DNA from: CAVSUR01 sp963731285
GTDB lineage: Bacteria > Actinomycetota > Actinomycetes > Streptosporangiales > Streptosporangiaceae
NCBI GenBank assembly: GCA_963731285.1
Contig: CAVSUR010000006.1
Location: 248,001 to 312,000 of the forward strand
Reading direction: 5' to 3'
Length of the DNA stretch: 64,000 nucleotides
Numbering within the stretch: position 1 is the first letter of the stretch; the number at the start of each line of letters is the position of its first letter. Position numbers and translations under genes: made by a program. Under the pieces are notes generated by a model that was not told where the DNA came from, searched no databases, and saw nothing but the letters and a program-made list of their open reading frames with translations. Below, in pieces: positions 1-9,429 of this stretch.

Positions 1-940
1 TGCCGGCCGGCCGGGTTGTCTATACCTCACTGCTGGACGAGGCGGGCGGGTTCCGCGCCGACCTGACGATCATGCGGCTGGGGCCGCGGCGGTTCCGGGT
101 GGTGACCGGCGGCGCGACCGGGATGATGGACCGCAAGTGGATCCGCGATCAGCTGCCCGCTGACGGCAGCGCGGCCATCGCCGACCTCACCTCGGCCTGG
201 ACCACCCTCGGCCTGTGGGGGCCGCGGGCCAGGGACGTGCTGGCCGCGGTGACCGCCGCGGACGTGTCGAATGACGGTTTCGCGTTCGGCACCTGCCGCC
301 CGATCGAGATCGGCGGCATCATGGTGCTGGCCTCCCGCATCTCCTACGTCGGCGAGCTGGGCTGGGAGCTGCACGCGCCGATCGAGGAGGGCGCGCTGCT
401 GTGGGACGCCCTGTGGGAGGCAGGCCAGCCGCACGGGCTGGTGCCGGTGGGCATCGGCGTGTACGGCACCACCGGGCGGCTGGAGAAGGGCTACCGCGCG
501 TTCGGCAACGAGCTGGACGCCGGGTACAACCTGGTCGAGGCGGGCATGGCCCGGCCCCGGGTCAAGCCGCAGGACTTCACCGGCAAGGCCGCCTACCTGC
601 GCCAGCGCGCGGAGACCCCGGCCGCGCTGCTGTGCACGCTGACCGTGGACGACCACGCGCCCGCGTCCGGCGAGCCGCGCTACATGCTGGGCGGCGAGCC
701 GGTCCTGACCCCGACGGGGGAGCCGCTGACCGACGCCGGGGCCGGCGTTCCTACGTGACCAGCGCGGGCAGCGGCCCGTCGGTCGGACGGCACCTGCTGA
801 TGGCCTACCTGCCGCCGCGCCACGCCGTGGCCGGGACGCGGCTGGCCGTGGAGTACCTGGGCGACGCCTACCCGGTGACGGTGGCGGTAGCCGGATCGAC
901 GCCGCTGTTCGATCCGGCCAACGAGCGGATCAGGGCCTGA
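1..940 (+). pseudogene. GcvT-type folate-binding demethylase domain (dimethylglycine/sarcosine dehydrogenase-like), 5'-partial, frameshifted
   Basis: The reading frame is open from the window edge (position 3) to a stop at 756-758 and reads as an aminomethyltransferase domain: a VVYTSLLDE/GG/ADLT stretch, LGLWGPRARDVL, YVGELGWELHAP and RLEKGYRAFGNE. Such domains bind tetrahydrofolate and take up the C1 unit released by FAD-dependent oxidation of N-methylated glycines. The expected C-terminal GcvT_C piece (SYVTSAG, then LAVEYLG) continues in the -1 frame and ends at 938-940. One missing G in the run at 738-741 would join the two parts as ...DAGGRRSYVTSAG. The electron transfer flavoprotein beta gene starts 4 bp later, which suits a flavin dehydrogenase. 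Whether an FAD domain precedes it lies outside the window, so the substrate is inferred. The break may be a sequence error. Confidence 0.75.
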
Positions 941-944
941 CGGC

Positions 945-1748
945 GTGGAGATCCTGGCCTGCGTGAAGCGGGTGCCGCAGGTCGGCGGGAAGATCACGGT
1001 TACCGCTGGCGGACAGGATATTGACGCCAGGTCCGCTGGCTTCACCGTCAGCCCGCACGAGGAGTGCGCGGTCGAGGAGGCGGTCCGGCTGGCGGAGCGG
1101 TTCGGCGGCACCGTCACGGTGCTGGCGCTCGGGCCGCCGGAGGCCGAGAGCCAGCTGCGCGACATGCTCGCGCTCGGCGCTGCCCGCGCGGTGCTGCTGG
1201 AGACCGGGCCGCCCGGGACTGGGCCGCCCGGGACTGGGCCGCCGGAATCCGGCGGCCGGGAGTGGGGCCCGATCGCCACCGCGGCCGCGATCGCGCAGGC
1301 TGCCCGGGACGGGGGCTATGACCTGCTGTTGTTCGGCAACGAGGCGGCAGATACCGGGGACTACCAGGTAGGGATCCGGGTCGCGCGCGCCCTCGGGCTG
1401 CCGTGCGCGACCGGGATCAAGCAGCTGGAGATCTCTGCGGCCGGCGACAGGGCTATGGCGCACCGCGAGTACCGCGGCGTGCAGGAAGCCTACGACCTGC
1501 CGCTGCCGGCCGTGATCACGGTGAAGGAGGGCATCAACCTGCCCCGCTATCCATCCCTGCCGGGACGGCTGCGCGCCCGGCGGGCGCCGGTCGAGCGGCG
1601 CCGGCCGCAGTCGCAGCCCGACGGGCTGCGCAAGGTGTCGCTGCGGGTGCCGGCCGCCGAGCGCAAGCAGGCGCAGGTGCTCGGCACCGGTACCGACGCG
1701 GTCCCGGCGCTGGTCGCGCTGCTTGATGAGCTGGGGGTGCTGTCGTGA
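945..1748 (+). CDS. etfB: Electron transfer flavoprotein subunit beta
   Basis: A 267-residue protein with the ETF-beta layout: N-terminal ILACVKRVPQVGGKI, SPHEECAVEEAVRLAE, a nucleotide-binding region around DLLLFGNEAADTGDYQVG, and TVKEGINLPRYPSLPGRLRAR. With the alpha subunit it forms the soluble FAD carrier that passes electrons from dehydrogenases to the respiratory chain. The GTG start at 945 lies 4 bp after the GcvT-domain gene, and the stop overlaps the alpha start as GTGA. A small Gly/Pro insertion near residues 87-100 comes from a 15-bp tandem duplication (1206-1220 and 1221-1235). Position in the operon suggests a dedicated acceptor for the upstream dehydrogenase; that pairing is inference. 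Confidence 0.9.
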   Translation: MEILACVKRVPQVGGKITVTAGGQDIDARSAGFTVSPHEECAVEEAVRLAERFGGTVTVLALGPPEAESQLRDMLALGAARAVLLETGPPGTGPPGTGPPESGGREWGPIATAAAIAQAARDGGYDLLLFGNEAADTGDYQVGIRVARALGLPCATGIKQLEISAAGDRAMAHREYRGVQEAYDLPLPAVITVKEGINLPRYPSLPGRLRARRAPVERRRPQSQPDGLRKVSLRVPAAERKQAQVLGTGTDAVPALVALLDELGVLS

Positions 1749-2777
1749 CCGTGCTGTGCCTGATCGAGCTGGACCATGCGGCCGGGGGAGGGGCGGCCGG
1801 GGGAGGGGCGGCTGCCATCGACCAGTCGGTGCGCGCGCTGACGCTGGCCCGGCGGCTGGCCGCCTCAGCCGGCCAGGACGTGGCCGCCGTGGCATTCGCC
1901 CCGGTGGCCGGGCTGCCAGCCGCCGTGCTGGGCCAGTTCGGCGCGGCCACGGCCTACGCCGTGCAGTCCGCCCGGCTGCCCGGCTACGCGCCGGTTGCCT
2001 GGGCGAGTGCGCTGCGCCAGCTGGCCGGAGCCTGCTCGGCATCGGCCGTGGTCGCCGCGATGACCGACCGCGGCAGCGAGGTGCTGGCGCACCTGGGCGC
2101 CGACACCGGGCTGCCGGTGGCCGCCGGGTGCGTGTCCGCCGCCTGGTCGGACCCGGGCACGTTCGCGCTGACCCGGCACCGGTGGGGCGGCAGCCTGCTG
2201 GAAGACGCCGTGCTGGAGGCGCCGCTCGCGTTGCTGACCGTGGCCGCGGACGCGGTCCTCGCCGAGGCCGCCGAGCCCGCCGGGGCCGATGCCGGGCGGC
2301 CGGCCGGCCGCCGTGCGCGGCTTCGAGCCCGAGCTCACCGACGCCGACGTGGCGGTGCGGGCGGCCGAGTCGGCCGAGCGCGCCGCGGGAGGCTCGCTGG
2401 CCACGGCCCGGGTGGTGGTCGGCGGCGGCCGCGGGGTGGGCGGCCCGGACGGCTTTGAGCCGCTGGAGGAACTGGCCGGCCTGCTCGGCGGTACAGTCGG
2501 CGTGTCCCGGGTGGTGACCAGCGAGGGCTGGCGGCCGCACCGCCAGCAGGTCGGGCAGACCGGCACCAGGATCTCGCCCGATCTGTACCTGGCCTGCGGC
2601 ATCAGCGGCGCGATCCAGCACATGGCCGGATGCCAGAGCGCCAGGCACATAGTCGCGGTGAACACCGACCCGGACGCGCCCATCATCGCCCGCGCGGACT
2701 ACGCCGTGATCGGCGACCTGAACCAGGTGATCCCCGCGCTAGTCGCCGCACTGCGCGATCGGGCCGGGCCGGGCTGA
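1745..2777 (+). pseudogene. etfA: Electron transfer flavoprotein subunit alpha, frameshifted
   Basis: The first part (1745 to about 2290) is a typical ETF-alpha N-terminus. The second part, read one frame over, carries the conserved FAD domain: GQTGTRISPDLYLACGISG, IQHMAG, then NTDPDAPI and ADYAVIGDLNQVIPAL. Joined, the product is about 340 residues, normal for the family. The shift falls near a GGGG run at 2282-2285 and removing one base there restores the reading frame. The start GTG overlaps the stop of the beta subunit by 4 bp. In the cell the subunit holds the FAD and hands electrons to ETF:quinone oxidoreductase. As sequenced the protein would be truncated, but conservation on both sides of the shift argues for a sequence error or very recent mutation. 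Confidence 0.85.
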
Positions 2778-2871
2778 GCCGGTCCAGGTCGGCCACAGCC
2801 CGGTCCATGATGCGGTGATCAGCCAGGTCGTCGAGCACCACCAGCCACGGGCGGCCGCGCTGGGCCGCCAC
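2778..2871 (-). pseudogene. Possible relic of a STAND/NB-ARC-type ATPase (Walker B fragment)
   Basis: Read on the minus strand from 2871, a short stretch encodes RGRPWLVVLDDLADHRIMD, which looks like the hydrophobic Walker B strand ending in DD that follows a P-loop in NB-ARC/STAND ATPases of actinobacterial regulators. No P-loop or downstream sensor motif can be seen, so at most this is a fragment. It sits directly after the flavoprotein genes. A chance match in GC-rich DNA is quite possible. Confidence 0.25.
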
Positions 2872-2880
2872 CCTTCAGGC

Positions 2881-3175
2881 GAGTCACCTGTGCATTGACC
2901 TGTGAATATGCGGTGGAAAAGTGGCTTACGCGGGGGATAACGACAGCTGGCCTGTGGACGATAAAAGAATCTTGAAAAGGTGAACGGAAACCCCTTGTGC
3001 GGGCCCGGCGGAAGGCAGTAGAAATTCCTCACCGCGAAACACGGAACCACCTCGGGGGCGACCCCGAGACGCGAAGAGGACCGGGAAACCGGGACTAGGA
3101 GCGGGTTCCGGAGCCCGCGGGTGGCGATGCCCCGGTCGGCCGCCGAGCAATCGGCGAGTCGCGCGGCGGAGCCAG
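2881..3175. other. Non-coding stretch with three consecutive stem-loops
   Basis: No convincing gene lies here. Base composition from about 2885 to 3050 is clearly less GC-rich than the surroundings. Three small perfect stem-loops follow in a row: CTCGGGG/CCCCGAG (3051-3057 with 3062-3068), CCGG-GAAA-CCGG with a GNRA loop (3081-3092), and GCGGG/CCCGC (3101-3105 with 3114-3118). This could be part of a structured RNA or a long 5' leader, but it matches no riboswitch consensus I know. The 3121-3345 frame has no recognisable protein features. Confidence 0.35.
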
Positions 3176-3212
3176 TCGAGGCCCCTCCATCTCATACATG
3201 GAGGGGCCTCGA
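3176..3212. terminator. Perfect 15-bp inverted repeat, terminator-like hairpin
   Basis: The arms TCGAGGCCCCTCCAT (3176-3190) and its exact complement (3198-3212) enclose a 7-base loop. The stem is strong enough to stop transcription, and the bases after it (TCAATTCT) are the least GC-rich locally but do not form a T-run. It separates the flavoprotein operon from the 3524 gene and could act in either direction. Confidence 0.6.
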
Positions 3213-3523
3213 TCAATTCTGCCCTAGCCGCCGGGAATCGCCTAGGATGACACGCCCCGCCGCTCGGGGCGACAGCCCGACGCCGGGCGATAGCCCAGCG
3301 CCGCATCCGCCTCCGGCCCTGTCGATCCGGGCCTGGCGAGGCTGACGGCCAGCGCCCCCGAGGGCGGAATTCTGCCGCAAATGGCTCTGGTGCCCGAGCT
3401 TGCCCCAGCCTAAATTTGACGTGAACGCCCCGTCACGAGGCAGCGCATGCACTAAAGGGTGACGCTGGCCAGTCCGGTCTGCCGGGCAGTTTCTCGCCGC
3501 TGTATGACGATAGGAGAAGGAAA

Positions 3524-4666
3524 ATGTCCGGCTTAGAACCAAGCGCCGGTTCGCACGGCAAGGCCTCTCCCGCCGGGCCGCTAACCAGTTGGCCAGTCCA
3601 GCCGAAGCCGCCGTTCACCGCGACCGTCAGCTGCGCGATGAGCGAGGATTACGTGGCCACCAGCGACGTGCTCATTGGCGGTGCGGCTGCTCCGCTCGCG
3701 GTCTTCCACGACTACGGCGGCGCCACCGAGACCCTGGCGATCTGCGCCGATAACTTCCTTTACCACGTGGCCCGTAACCTGGCGAATGAGTCGGGCTGGA
3801 CGCTGGCGCCGGTGCACAATTCGAGCGCGGTGGACCAGGTGGCGGCCGGCACGAACGGCCTGGACAGCCTGGTGCACGCTTTCTTCACCGCCGGCGGTCA
3901 GCTGCGGCACGCCGCGCTGAACTCCGACGATTCGTGGACCGAGTCCGGCACGATGCCGCTGTGCACCGGGCTGGCGGTCACCAACGTGCCGGATTCGGGG
4001 GAACTGGTCGCCTACGGCGTGAGCTCTGAAGGCAAGCTGCAGGTGGCCCGCTGGCAAGATGACGGCAGCTGGGCCGCCACGACGTGGACGTTCCCCAGCC
4101 CGCTCGACCCGGACGCCACGCTGCTGCAGATGATCGACGATCACAACTGGGCGCTGGCCACGAAGACGGCCACCGGGCTCACCGTCTACACCGGCGCGGA
4201 CGCGGCGGTCATGCCCAGTCCGATGCAGCTGCCCACGCATGCGCCGGTCGCGCAGGTGCTGGTCGGCTACGCCCACCAGAATTCCGTGCTGTTCTTGTTC
4301 ACCGACGCCACCGGGGCCCTCTACAGCAACGTGCACGTGACCGACGTGGTCGCGCAGATACCGAACATCAAGGTGTCGAAGGCCCGGGCCGGGGTGGACC
4401 GGAACCGGCTGCTGCATTTTTACGGCACGGACGGGCATGGCACGCTGACGGTGCTGCACCAGACTGGCTGGGGCCAGACGGGCCCGGTGTGGGTGCCGGG
4501 CATCCCGCTGGACGCGGGCCTGGCGCTGCCGGCCGCCAGCAGCGACCCGCGCGACGTGTCCGCCCTCTTCGCGGTCGGGCAGGACGGCGCGCTGCGTTAC
4601 CTGTCCCAGGATCCGGTGACCTCCAGCTGGACGGGCAGCCCGCGCGCAGCGGCCCAATACGGCCCA
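3524..4666 (+). CDS. N-terminal part of a frameshifted large protein: lectin-like beta-propeller
   Basis: The start ATG follows a strong ribosome site (AGGAGAAGG, 3513-3521). Residues about 30-375 contain at least five spaced repeats of one pattern, for example VHAFFTAGGQLRHAAL, YGVSSEGKLQVARW, LFLFTDATGALYSNV, LLHFYGTDGHGTLTVL and LFAVGQDGALRYLSQ. This is the look of PLL/fucolectin-type beta-propellers that bind sugars. No signal peptide is visible. The natural continuation is in the next frame from about 4656 (HLTTYRAQVSVVDANG), so this and the following entry are one gene of about 1150 codons with one extra base near 4650-4668. In the frame as written, translation runs on without homology to a stop at 5041. 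Exact function unknown. Confidence 0.6.
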
Positions 4667-4703
4667 GCCGTACCATCTGACGACATACCGCGCCCAGGTC
4701 AGC

Positions 4704-6986
4704 GTGGTCGACGCGAACGGGAACCCGGCGGCGGGCCTGCCGCTGACCCTGTCGGCCGGCACGGCGGCCAGCGTGGTGATCTCCGGCGCCACCCACCTGG
4801 TCAGCACCACCGCGCACGCGGCGCTGTCCACGGACGCCCGGGGCACCGTGACGCTGGCGATGCCCGCGCTGAGCCTGCGCGCGCCGTCGCTGACCTTGTC
4901 CACAACCGGGCTGGCCCCGGTGACGGTCGCGCCGGACGCCGGGGTGCACGACTACCTGGCCGGCAGCGCGGGCCTGAACGGCAAGCCCGCGCTGACCTCC
5001 TCCAGCCTGTCCGCCACCCTGCAGACGGCGACCACCAGTGACGGCAGCCCGCTGGCCCCGGCGGCGGCCGGGCACTCCGATATCGCGGACGCGGCCGCCC
5101 AGGGCATCATGCACTCGTTCGGGGCGGTCCCGGGCAGCGCCCGCGCGGCCGAGCTCGCCGACGCCGGGATCGTCGGTTTCGCCCTGGATCTGACCGACAT
5201 GTCGAAGCCGAGTTTCAAGCCGTTCACCAGCCAGGCGGACCTGGAGGCGTACCAGGGGGGGCTGCAGGCCGGTGACCTTGGCCTGTCCTGGGACGACTTC
5301 GTGAACTGGGCCGGCGATGTCTGGCACGGTCTCGAGCACGCCGCCATTTCCGCCTGGCACTGGGTGGTGGACCTCGCGCACAAGACGGTGACCTTGGTCA
5401 CCCAGATCGGCGACGAGCTGGTCCAGCTGGCCAACATGGCGGTTGACGGCATCCGCGAGGTCATCGCCATCGTGCACAGCATCTGCAACCGGATCGAGGC
5501 GTTCATCGAGAAGGTCATCGACTGGCTGAAGGCGTTCTTCAGCTGGCGCGACATCTGGGACACCAAGCTGGCCCTGGAGGAGGCCCTGACCAAAGCGGTG
5601 CCATTTCTCGGCGATTTCGTGACCAAACGCGCGGAGCCGCTGGTGAGCGGTTTTTTCACCGGGCTCGAACAGCAGATCACCAATGCCTTCCGCGCCATTC
5701 CGGCAAACGCCACGTTCGCTGACCTGGCGGGCGGGAGCTCCCTGGCCCTGCACGCCGGGGCCAGCCGCGGGGCCGGTCCGGATGCCGCGCGGTCACCGGC
5801 CCCGGTCCTGCTCAGCGGCCCGCAGGGGTCGGTCAGTCCCGGCGACTTCACCGCCGACTCGCAGCACAACTGGCTGCTCGACAAGCTGACCACCTATTTC
5901 GGCGGCGGCCCCGCCCTCACCACCACCGTCGATCTCAGCGGCCCGCTCAACGAGCTCAGCAATGCCTTCAGCACCGCCGGCACCCAGTTCCTCACCGCGC
6001 TGGGCAACTTCGCCACCGCCGCCACCGGCGCGATCGCCGGCCCCCAGGACCTGCCCCACACCCGCCTCCACCCTCTGCTCGACCCGCTCGAGCAGATGAT
6101 CCTGGCCGGGCTGAGCTTCGCCGACCACGTGATCGAGGCGCTGCTGAAGCTGGTCAAGGCCGCGCTGACCGGACTGCAGGCGTTCCTGGAAATCCCGCTC
6201 AGCGAGCTGCCGGTCATCGGGCCGCTGATCGGCGTCATCGAGAAGGTGCTCGGCATCGACCCGTCGCAAGTCACCATCACCGGTGTGTTCTGCCTGGTGG
6301 CAGCCATCCCGGTCACCCTCGCGTACAAGATTACCCATGGCGCGGACGCCAAGCTCTTCCCCGGCGGCAAATTGCCTGACGTGGCCGTCAGCGCGCCGGG
6401 CGGGCTGGGCGACCCGGTGGCGGATGCTTTCAAGTACTGCGCGGTCGGCGCCACTGCCCTGTGGGCCCTGTTCGACAGTTGCCTGGACCTGGTTCCCGAC
6501 GCCGGCAACATGGTGTTCAGCATCATCGACATCATCTTCCCGACGCTGATCCAGGTGTTCACCTGGCCGTCCGGCGTTCCCTTCACCCCCATTCCCGACG
6601 AACAGCCGCTGGACAAGGCCAACCTGACCAACTGGAGCGCGGGCTGGGCGCCGATCCTGATCGACCTGGCCATGCTCGTCGCTCCCGAGCTGCCGTTCTC
6701 GCCGGGCATCAAGCCATCGATCGCGCGTTACGTGGACCCCTGGGGCAAGGTCCTGCTGACCGGGGTGGGGGCGTTCAACCTGGCGGCCGGGCTGGCCGCG
6801 GTCGGCATCGACAGCAGCGACGGTGGCGCGGTCGCCGCCAACATCCTCGGCCCGCTGCCCAACGCCAGCCAGGCGCTGCGGATAGACGGGGCGGTGGAAG
6901 CCAGCGAGGGACTCACGACCGTCCTGAAGGTATTCCTCGACTTCTTCACCGGAACCGGCACCGCGGTAGCGATGGCGGCCGGCTGA
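4704..6986 (+). CDS. C-terminal part of the same protein: Ig-like domain plus long amphipathic helical region
   Basis: This frame starts inside a bacterial Ig-like (Big1-type) domain (VSVVDANGNPAAGLPLTLSAG), runs through about 100 residues of beta-rich sequence, then becomes strongly helical. Long Trp-rich amphipathic helices (around DDFVNWAGDVWHGLEHAAISA and FIEKVIDWLKAFF) and later hydrophobic segments (ITGVFCLVAAIPVTLAYKI, and a C-terminal Ala/Gly-rich stretch) suggest membrane interaction. A helical, partly hydrophobic body behind a sugar-binding propeller resembles pore-forming or host-contact proteins, but I see no diagnostic motif. The GTG at 4704 is internal; the true gene begins at 3524. 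The 7063 gene follows 76 bp downstream in the same direction, probably one unit. Confidence 0.55.
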   Translation: MVDANGNPAAGLPLTLSAGTAASVVISGATHLVSTTAHAALSTDARGTVTLAMPALSLRAPSLTLSTTGLAPVTVAPDAGVHDYLAGSAGLNGKPALTSSSLSATLQTATTSDGSPLAPAAAGHSDIADAAAQGIMHSFGAVPGSARAAELADAGIVGFALDLTDMSKPSFKPFTSQADLEAYQGGLQAGDLGLSWDDFVNWAGDVWHGLEHAAISAWHWVVDLAHKTVTLVTQIGDELVQLANMAVDGIREVIAIVHSICNRIEAFIEKVIDWLKAFFSWRDIWDTKLALEEALTKAVPFLGDFVTKRAEPLVSGFFTGLEQQITNAFRAIPANATFADLAGGSSLALHAGASRGAGPDAARSPAPVLLSGPQGSVSPGDFTADSQHNWLLDKLTTYFGGGPALTTTVDLSGPLNELSNAFSTAGTQFLTALGNFATAATGAIAGPQDLPHTRLHPLLDPLEQMILAGLSFADHVIEALLKLVKAALTGLQAFLEIPLSELPVIGPLIGVIEKVLGIDPSQVTITGVFCLVAAIPVTLAYKITHGADAKLFPGGKLPDVAVSAPGGLGDPVADAFKYCAVGATALWALFDSCLDLVPDAGNMVFSIIDIIFPTLIQVFTWPSGVPFTPIPDEQPLDKANLTNWSAGWAPILIDLAMLVAPELPFSPGIKPSIARYVDPWGKVLLTGVGAFNLAAGLAAVGIDSSDGGAVAANILGPLPNASQALRIDGAVEASEGLTTVLKVFLDFFTGTGTAVAMAAG

Positions 6987-7062
6987 GCCACCAGACGCCC
7001 GGCGCCACGACGTCAGGCCAGCTGCCCCGAAAGCCCGGCCACCGGCCCGAAAGGTTTGCGTT

Positions 7063-9429
7063 ATGCCCACCGATAATGACCCGATCACCGCTGCGGCCCG
7101 CGCCAGCACCGGCCCGCCCGCCCCGGGCCCCGGATCGTCGCCCGGACCGATGCCGCCCGCCGACCTGATCGCGTTCCTGCAGAGCACGCCGCGGTCCTGT
7201 ACGCAGGGCTACGACGTGGTCAGCATCCTGGCCGCCGACCGGGTGAACGAGCTGTTCGCCCAGGAGTACGTCGACCGGGCCTCGGCGGGGGAGGCGTTCC
7301 CGCCCGTGAGCGGCCGGGTGGCGGTCAGCGGGAACCAGTACGCCTCGTTCTCCGGGCTCACGCTCGGGCAGCCGCTGATCTCGTTCTCGCCGGGCGCCGG
7401 GCCGCAAGACGCGGACTTGCGGATCGAGTTCCTGTCCGGCACCGTGACGACCGAGCAGGTGGTCAACGGTGTCACCACGGTCCTGTCCACCCAGCACGTG
7501 CAGCCGGGCAGCGGCTTCGCGCTGACCGGCGTGGTCCCGCTCGTCGACGTCAAGGGCGAGGCCGACCCGAACACCCATCAGGTGCGCCTCGACATCACCA
7601 ACGCCTCCGACTTCGCCGCCCACATGAACATCCCCGGGGCCGCCGCCCGCACGGCACTGGGCCAGTACTTCCTCAGCCTGATGCAGCAGCAGGCCAGCTC
7701 GTGGGCCTACGTCCTCGGATCGCTGGATTACTCCGCCGGCCCGGCCATGAAACTGGTGCCCACCTCGTTCGAGATCGCCACCCAGGTCGACTCGGCTGAC
7801 CCGGCTGACACCGGCCGGGTCATGCTGTTCATCACCACCGCCTACGGCAGCGCGCCCGCCGGCCACCCCGAGGAGATGCCGCTCCCGAACATGGTCCCGG
7901 CCGGGTCGAGCACCACCCTGATCGTGGCCAACCGGGTGCTGCTCGGCGGCCTGGTGCGAGATGCGATGCAGGCCCGGCTGGCGCAGTTCGGGGCAACCGC
8001 CTCGGCCAGGCCCGCGGACCCGACCACCCCGGGGTCGCTGTACACGGTAACGACCGAAGACGGCTCCATAAATCTCGGGCCGGTCAAATGCGGGCCCGGG
8101 ACGTGGGGCGTGGACGTCTACTACTCGGGCTCGGCCTCAGGCACCGGAACCGGCCTGCCTGTCCGCCCGAGCGACGTGGTCGTTCCCCTGAGCGGCATAG
8201 CCGTTGCCGCCGGCGAGGGCGGACTGAACACCACGGCGCACCTGGCATGGTCTCAGCCATGGGCGGATGAGTTCCTGGTGGGAAAATACGCTAACGCCAT
8301 CTCCGGCACGATGGCCATGACCGCGAGCATGACCGGTCAGCAGGCGCCCACCGTGGACGCCTCCGGCACCGTCGATTTCGGCAGTCCGCCGCCGGTGAGC
8401 GTCTCGTTCCAGGCGGACTCCAAGTTCTGGCAAGGTAATTCCGCCCAGGTGGCTGGCGCCGACATTCAAAGCAGCACTCAAGCGCTGCTGCAGCCCATCC
8501 TCTCGATCCAGCTGCCGGCGGTGCAGACCTTCGCCGTGAATAACCTGCTCTTCCCCGCTGACCACAACATCCATTTCTCCAGCGCTCACGTGCCGGGCGA
8601 TCTGGTCACCTTCGGTGATCTGGCCGCGTCGGCCATTACCGTGACGCCGCTGTACGTCACTCTCGCCCCGGGACAGGCCTGCCAGTTCTCCGCCAGCAAC
8701 CCCGGCGGCTCCGCCGTGCACTGGAGCCTGCGCCAGTACCCCGAGGGCAAAATCGACGCTAGCGGGAACTACCAGGCTCCCGATGACGTCCCGGTCACCA
8801 CGCACGACGTGGTGAACGCCTGGACTACGGTGGGCGGCACCCGCCAGAGCGCCAGCGCCGTCGTGACGCTGGTGCCCGCCGGGCTCAGCGTGAGCCCCGA
8901 CTACGCGGTCATGGTCGCGGGCGCCGCGCCGCAGCAGTTCATCGCGTCGGCGGCGGGCCAGACCCCGGCTGACATCTCGTGGTCGCTGGTCGGGCCGGCC
9001 GGCTCGGGCACCATCACCGGCGGGCTTTACACGCCGCCGGCCCAGCTGAGCGACATGCAGGCGGTCACGGTGCGGGCGACCCGCGGCTCGGACGCCGCGA
9101 CCGCCGACGCCCTGCTCATCCTGACGCCCGGCCCGCCAGAAGGCGTGCAGGTCAAACCCCCGGCACTGACCAGCCCGCTGGCGGCGGGGCAGAGCCAGCA
9201 GTTCACCGCCACCGCCCCTAACGGTTCTCCCCTGACTAATGTCACCTGGCTGGTACTGCCCGAAATCGGCACGATCAAAGACGGGCTTTACACCGCGCCT
9301 GCGAACGTCACGACGACCAGCACCGTCACCGTCGTCGCGGGCCTGTCCCTTCCGTACGTCTACGGCCTCGCCCCGCTTCAGGTCGCGCCTAATCCGCCTG
9401 CCGAGCCGCGGCCAATGACCGGTCAGTAG
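7063..9429 (+). CDS. P47-like TULIP-domain protein with three C-terminal Ig-like repeats
   Basis: A 788-residue protein. Residues about 45-330 show the pattern of P47/OrfX TULIP lipid-binding proteins: GYDVVSILAADRVNELF near the start (compare YGWDIV...VN..L in P47), a strand-rich body, then YFLSLMQQQASSWAYVLGSL followed by VPTSFEIATQ and GRVMLFITTAYG. The last 270 residues hold three repeats of about 90 residues, each ending in a Gly-x-Ile-x-x-Gly-x-Tyr-x-x-Pro type motif (DASGNYQAPDD, TITGGLYTPPAQ, TIKDGLYTAPAN), typical of bacterial Ig-like folds. No signal peptide or membrane segment is seen. The P47 assignment rests on pattern recognition only. The stop overlaps the tail of the convergent dehydrogenase by 7 bp. 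Confidence 0.6.
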   Translation: MPTDNDPITAAARASTGPPAPGPGSSPGPMPPADLIAFLQSTPRSCTQGYDVVSILAADRVNELFAQEYVDRASAGEAFPPVSGRVAVSGNQYASFSGLTLGQPLISFSPGAGPQDADLRIEFLSGTVTTEQVVNGVTTVLSTQHVQPGSGFALTGVVPLVDVKGEADPNTHQVRLDITNASDFAAHMNIPGAAARTALGQYFLSLMQQQASSWAYVLGSLDYSAGPAMKLVPTSFEIATQVDSADPADTGRVMLFITTAYGSAPAGHPEEMPLPNMVPAGSSTTLIVANRVLLGGLVRDAMQARLAQFGATASARPADPTTPGSLYTVTTEDGSINLGPVKCGPGTWGVDVYYSGSASGTGTGLPVRPSDVVVPLSGIAVAAGEGGLNTTAHLAWSQPWADEFLVGKYANAISGTMAMTASMTGQQAPTVDASGTVDFGSPPPVSVSFQADSKFWQGNSAQVAGADIQSSTQALLQPILSIQLPAVQTFAVNNLLFPADHNIHFSSAHVPGDLVTFGDLAASAITVTPLYVTLAPGQACQFSASNPGGSAVHWSLRQYPEGKIDASGNYQAPDDVPVTTHDVVNAWTTVGGTRQSASAVVTLVPAGLSVSPDYAVMVAGAAPQQFIASAAGQTPADISWSLVGPAGSGTITGGLYTPPAQLSDMQAVTVRATRGSDAATADALLILTPGPPEGVQVKPPALTSPLAAGQSQQFTATAPNGSPLTNVTWLVLPEIGTIKDGLYTAPANVTTTSTVTVVAGLSLPYVYGLAPLQVAPNPPAEPRPMTGQ

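Noticed and set aside
930..2648. Long open frame of 572 codons on the minus strand opposite the ETF genes
   Set aside because: Arg/Pro/Gly/Ala-rich composition without domains; it is the usual antisense shadow of high-GC codon bias opposite conserved etfB/etfA.
2881..3212. Cobalamin riboswitch for the corrinoid cluster
   Set aside because: No B12-box-like sequence is visible and the segment is not upstream of a B12 gene; the stems fit no class I know.
3121..3345. Possible 74-codon gene in the intergenic stretch
   Set aside because: It spans the strong 3176-3212 hairpin and has no homology-like or ribosome-site support.
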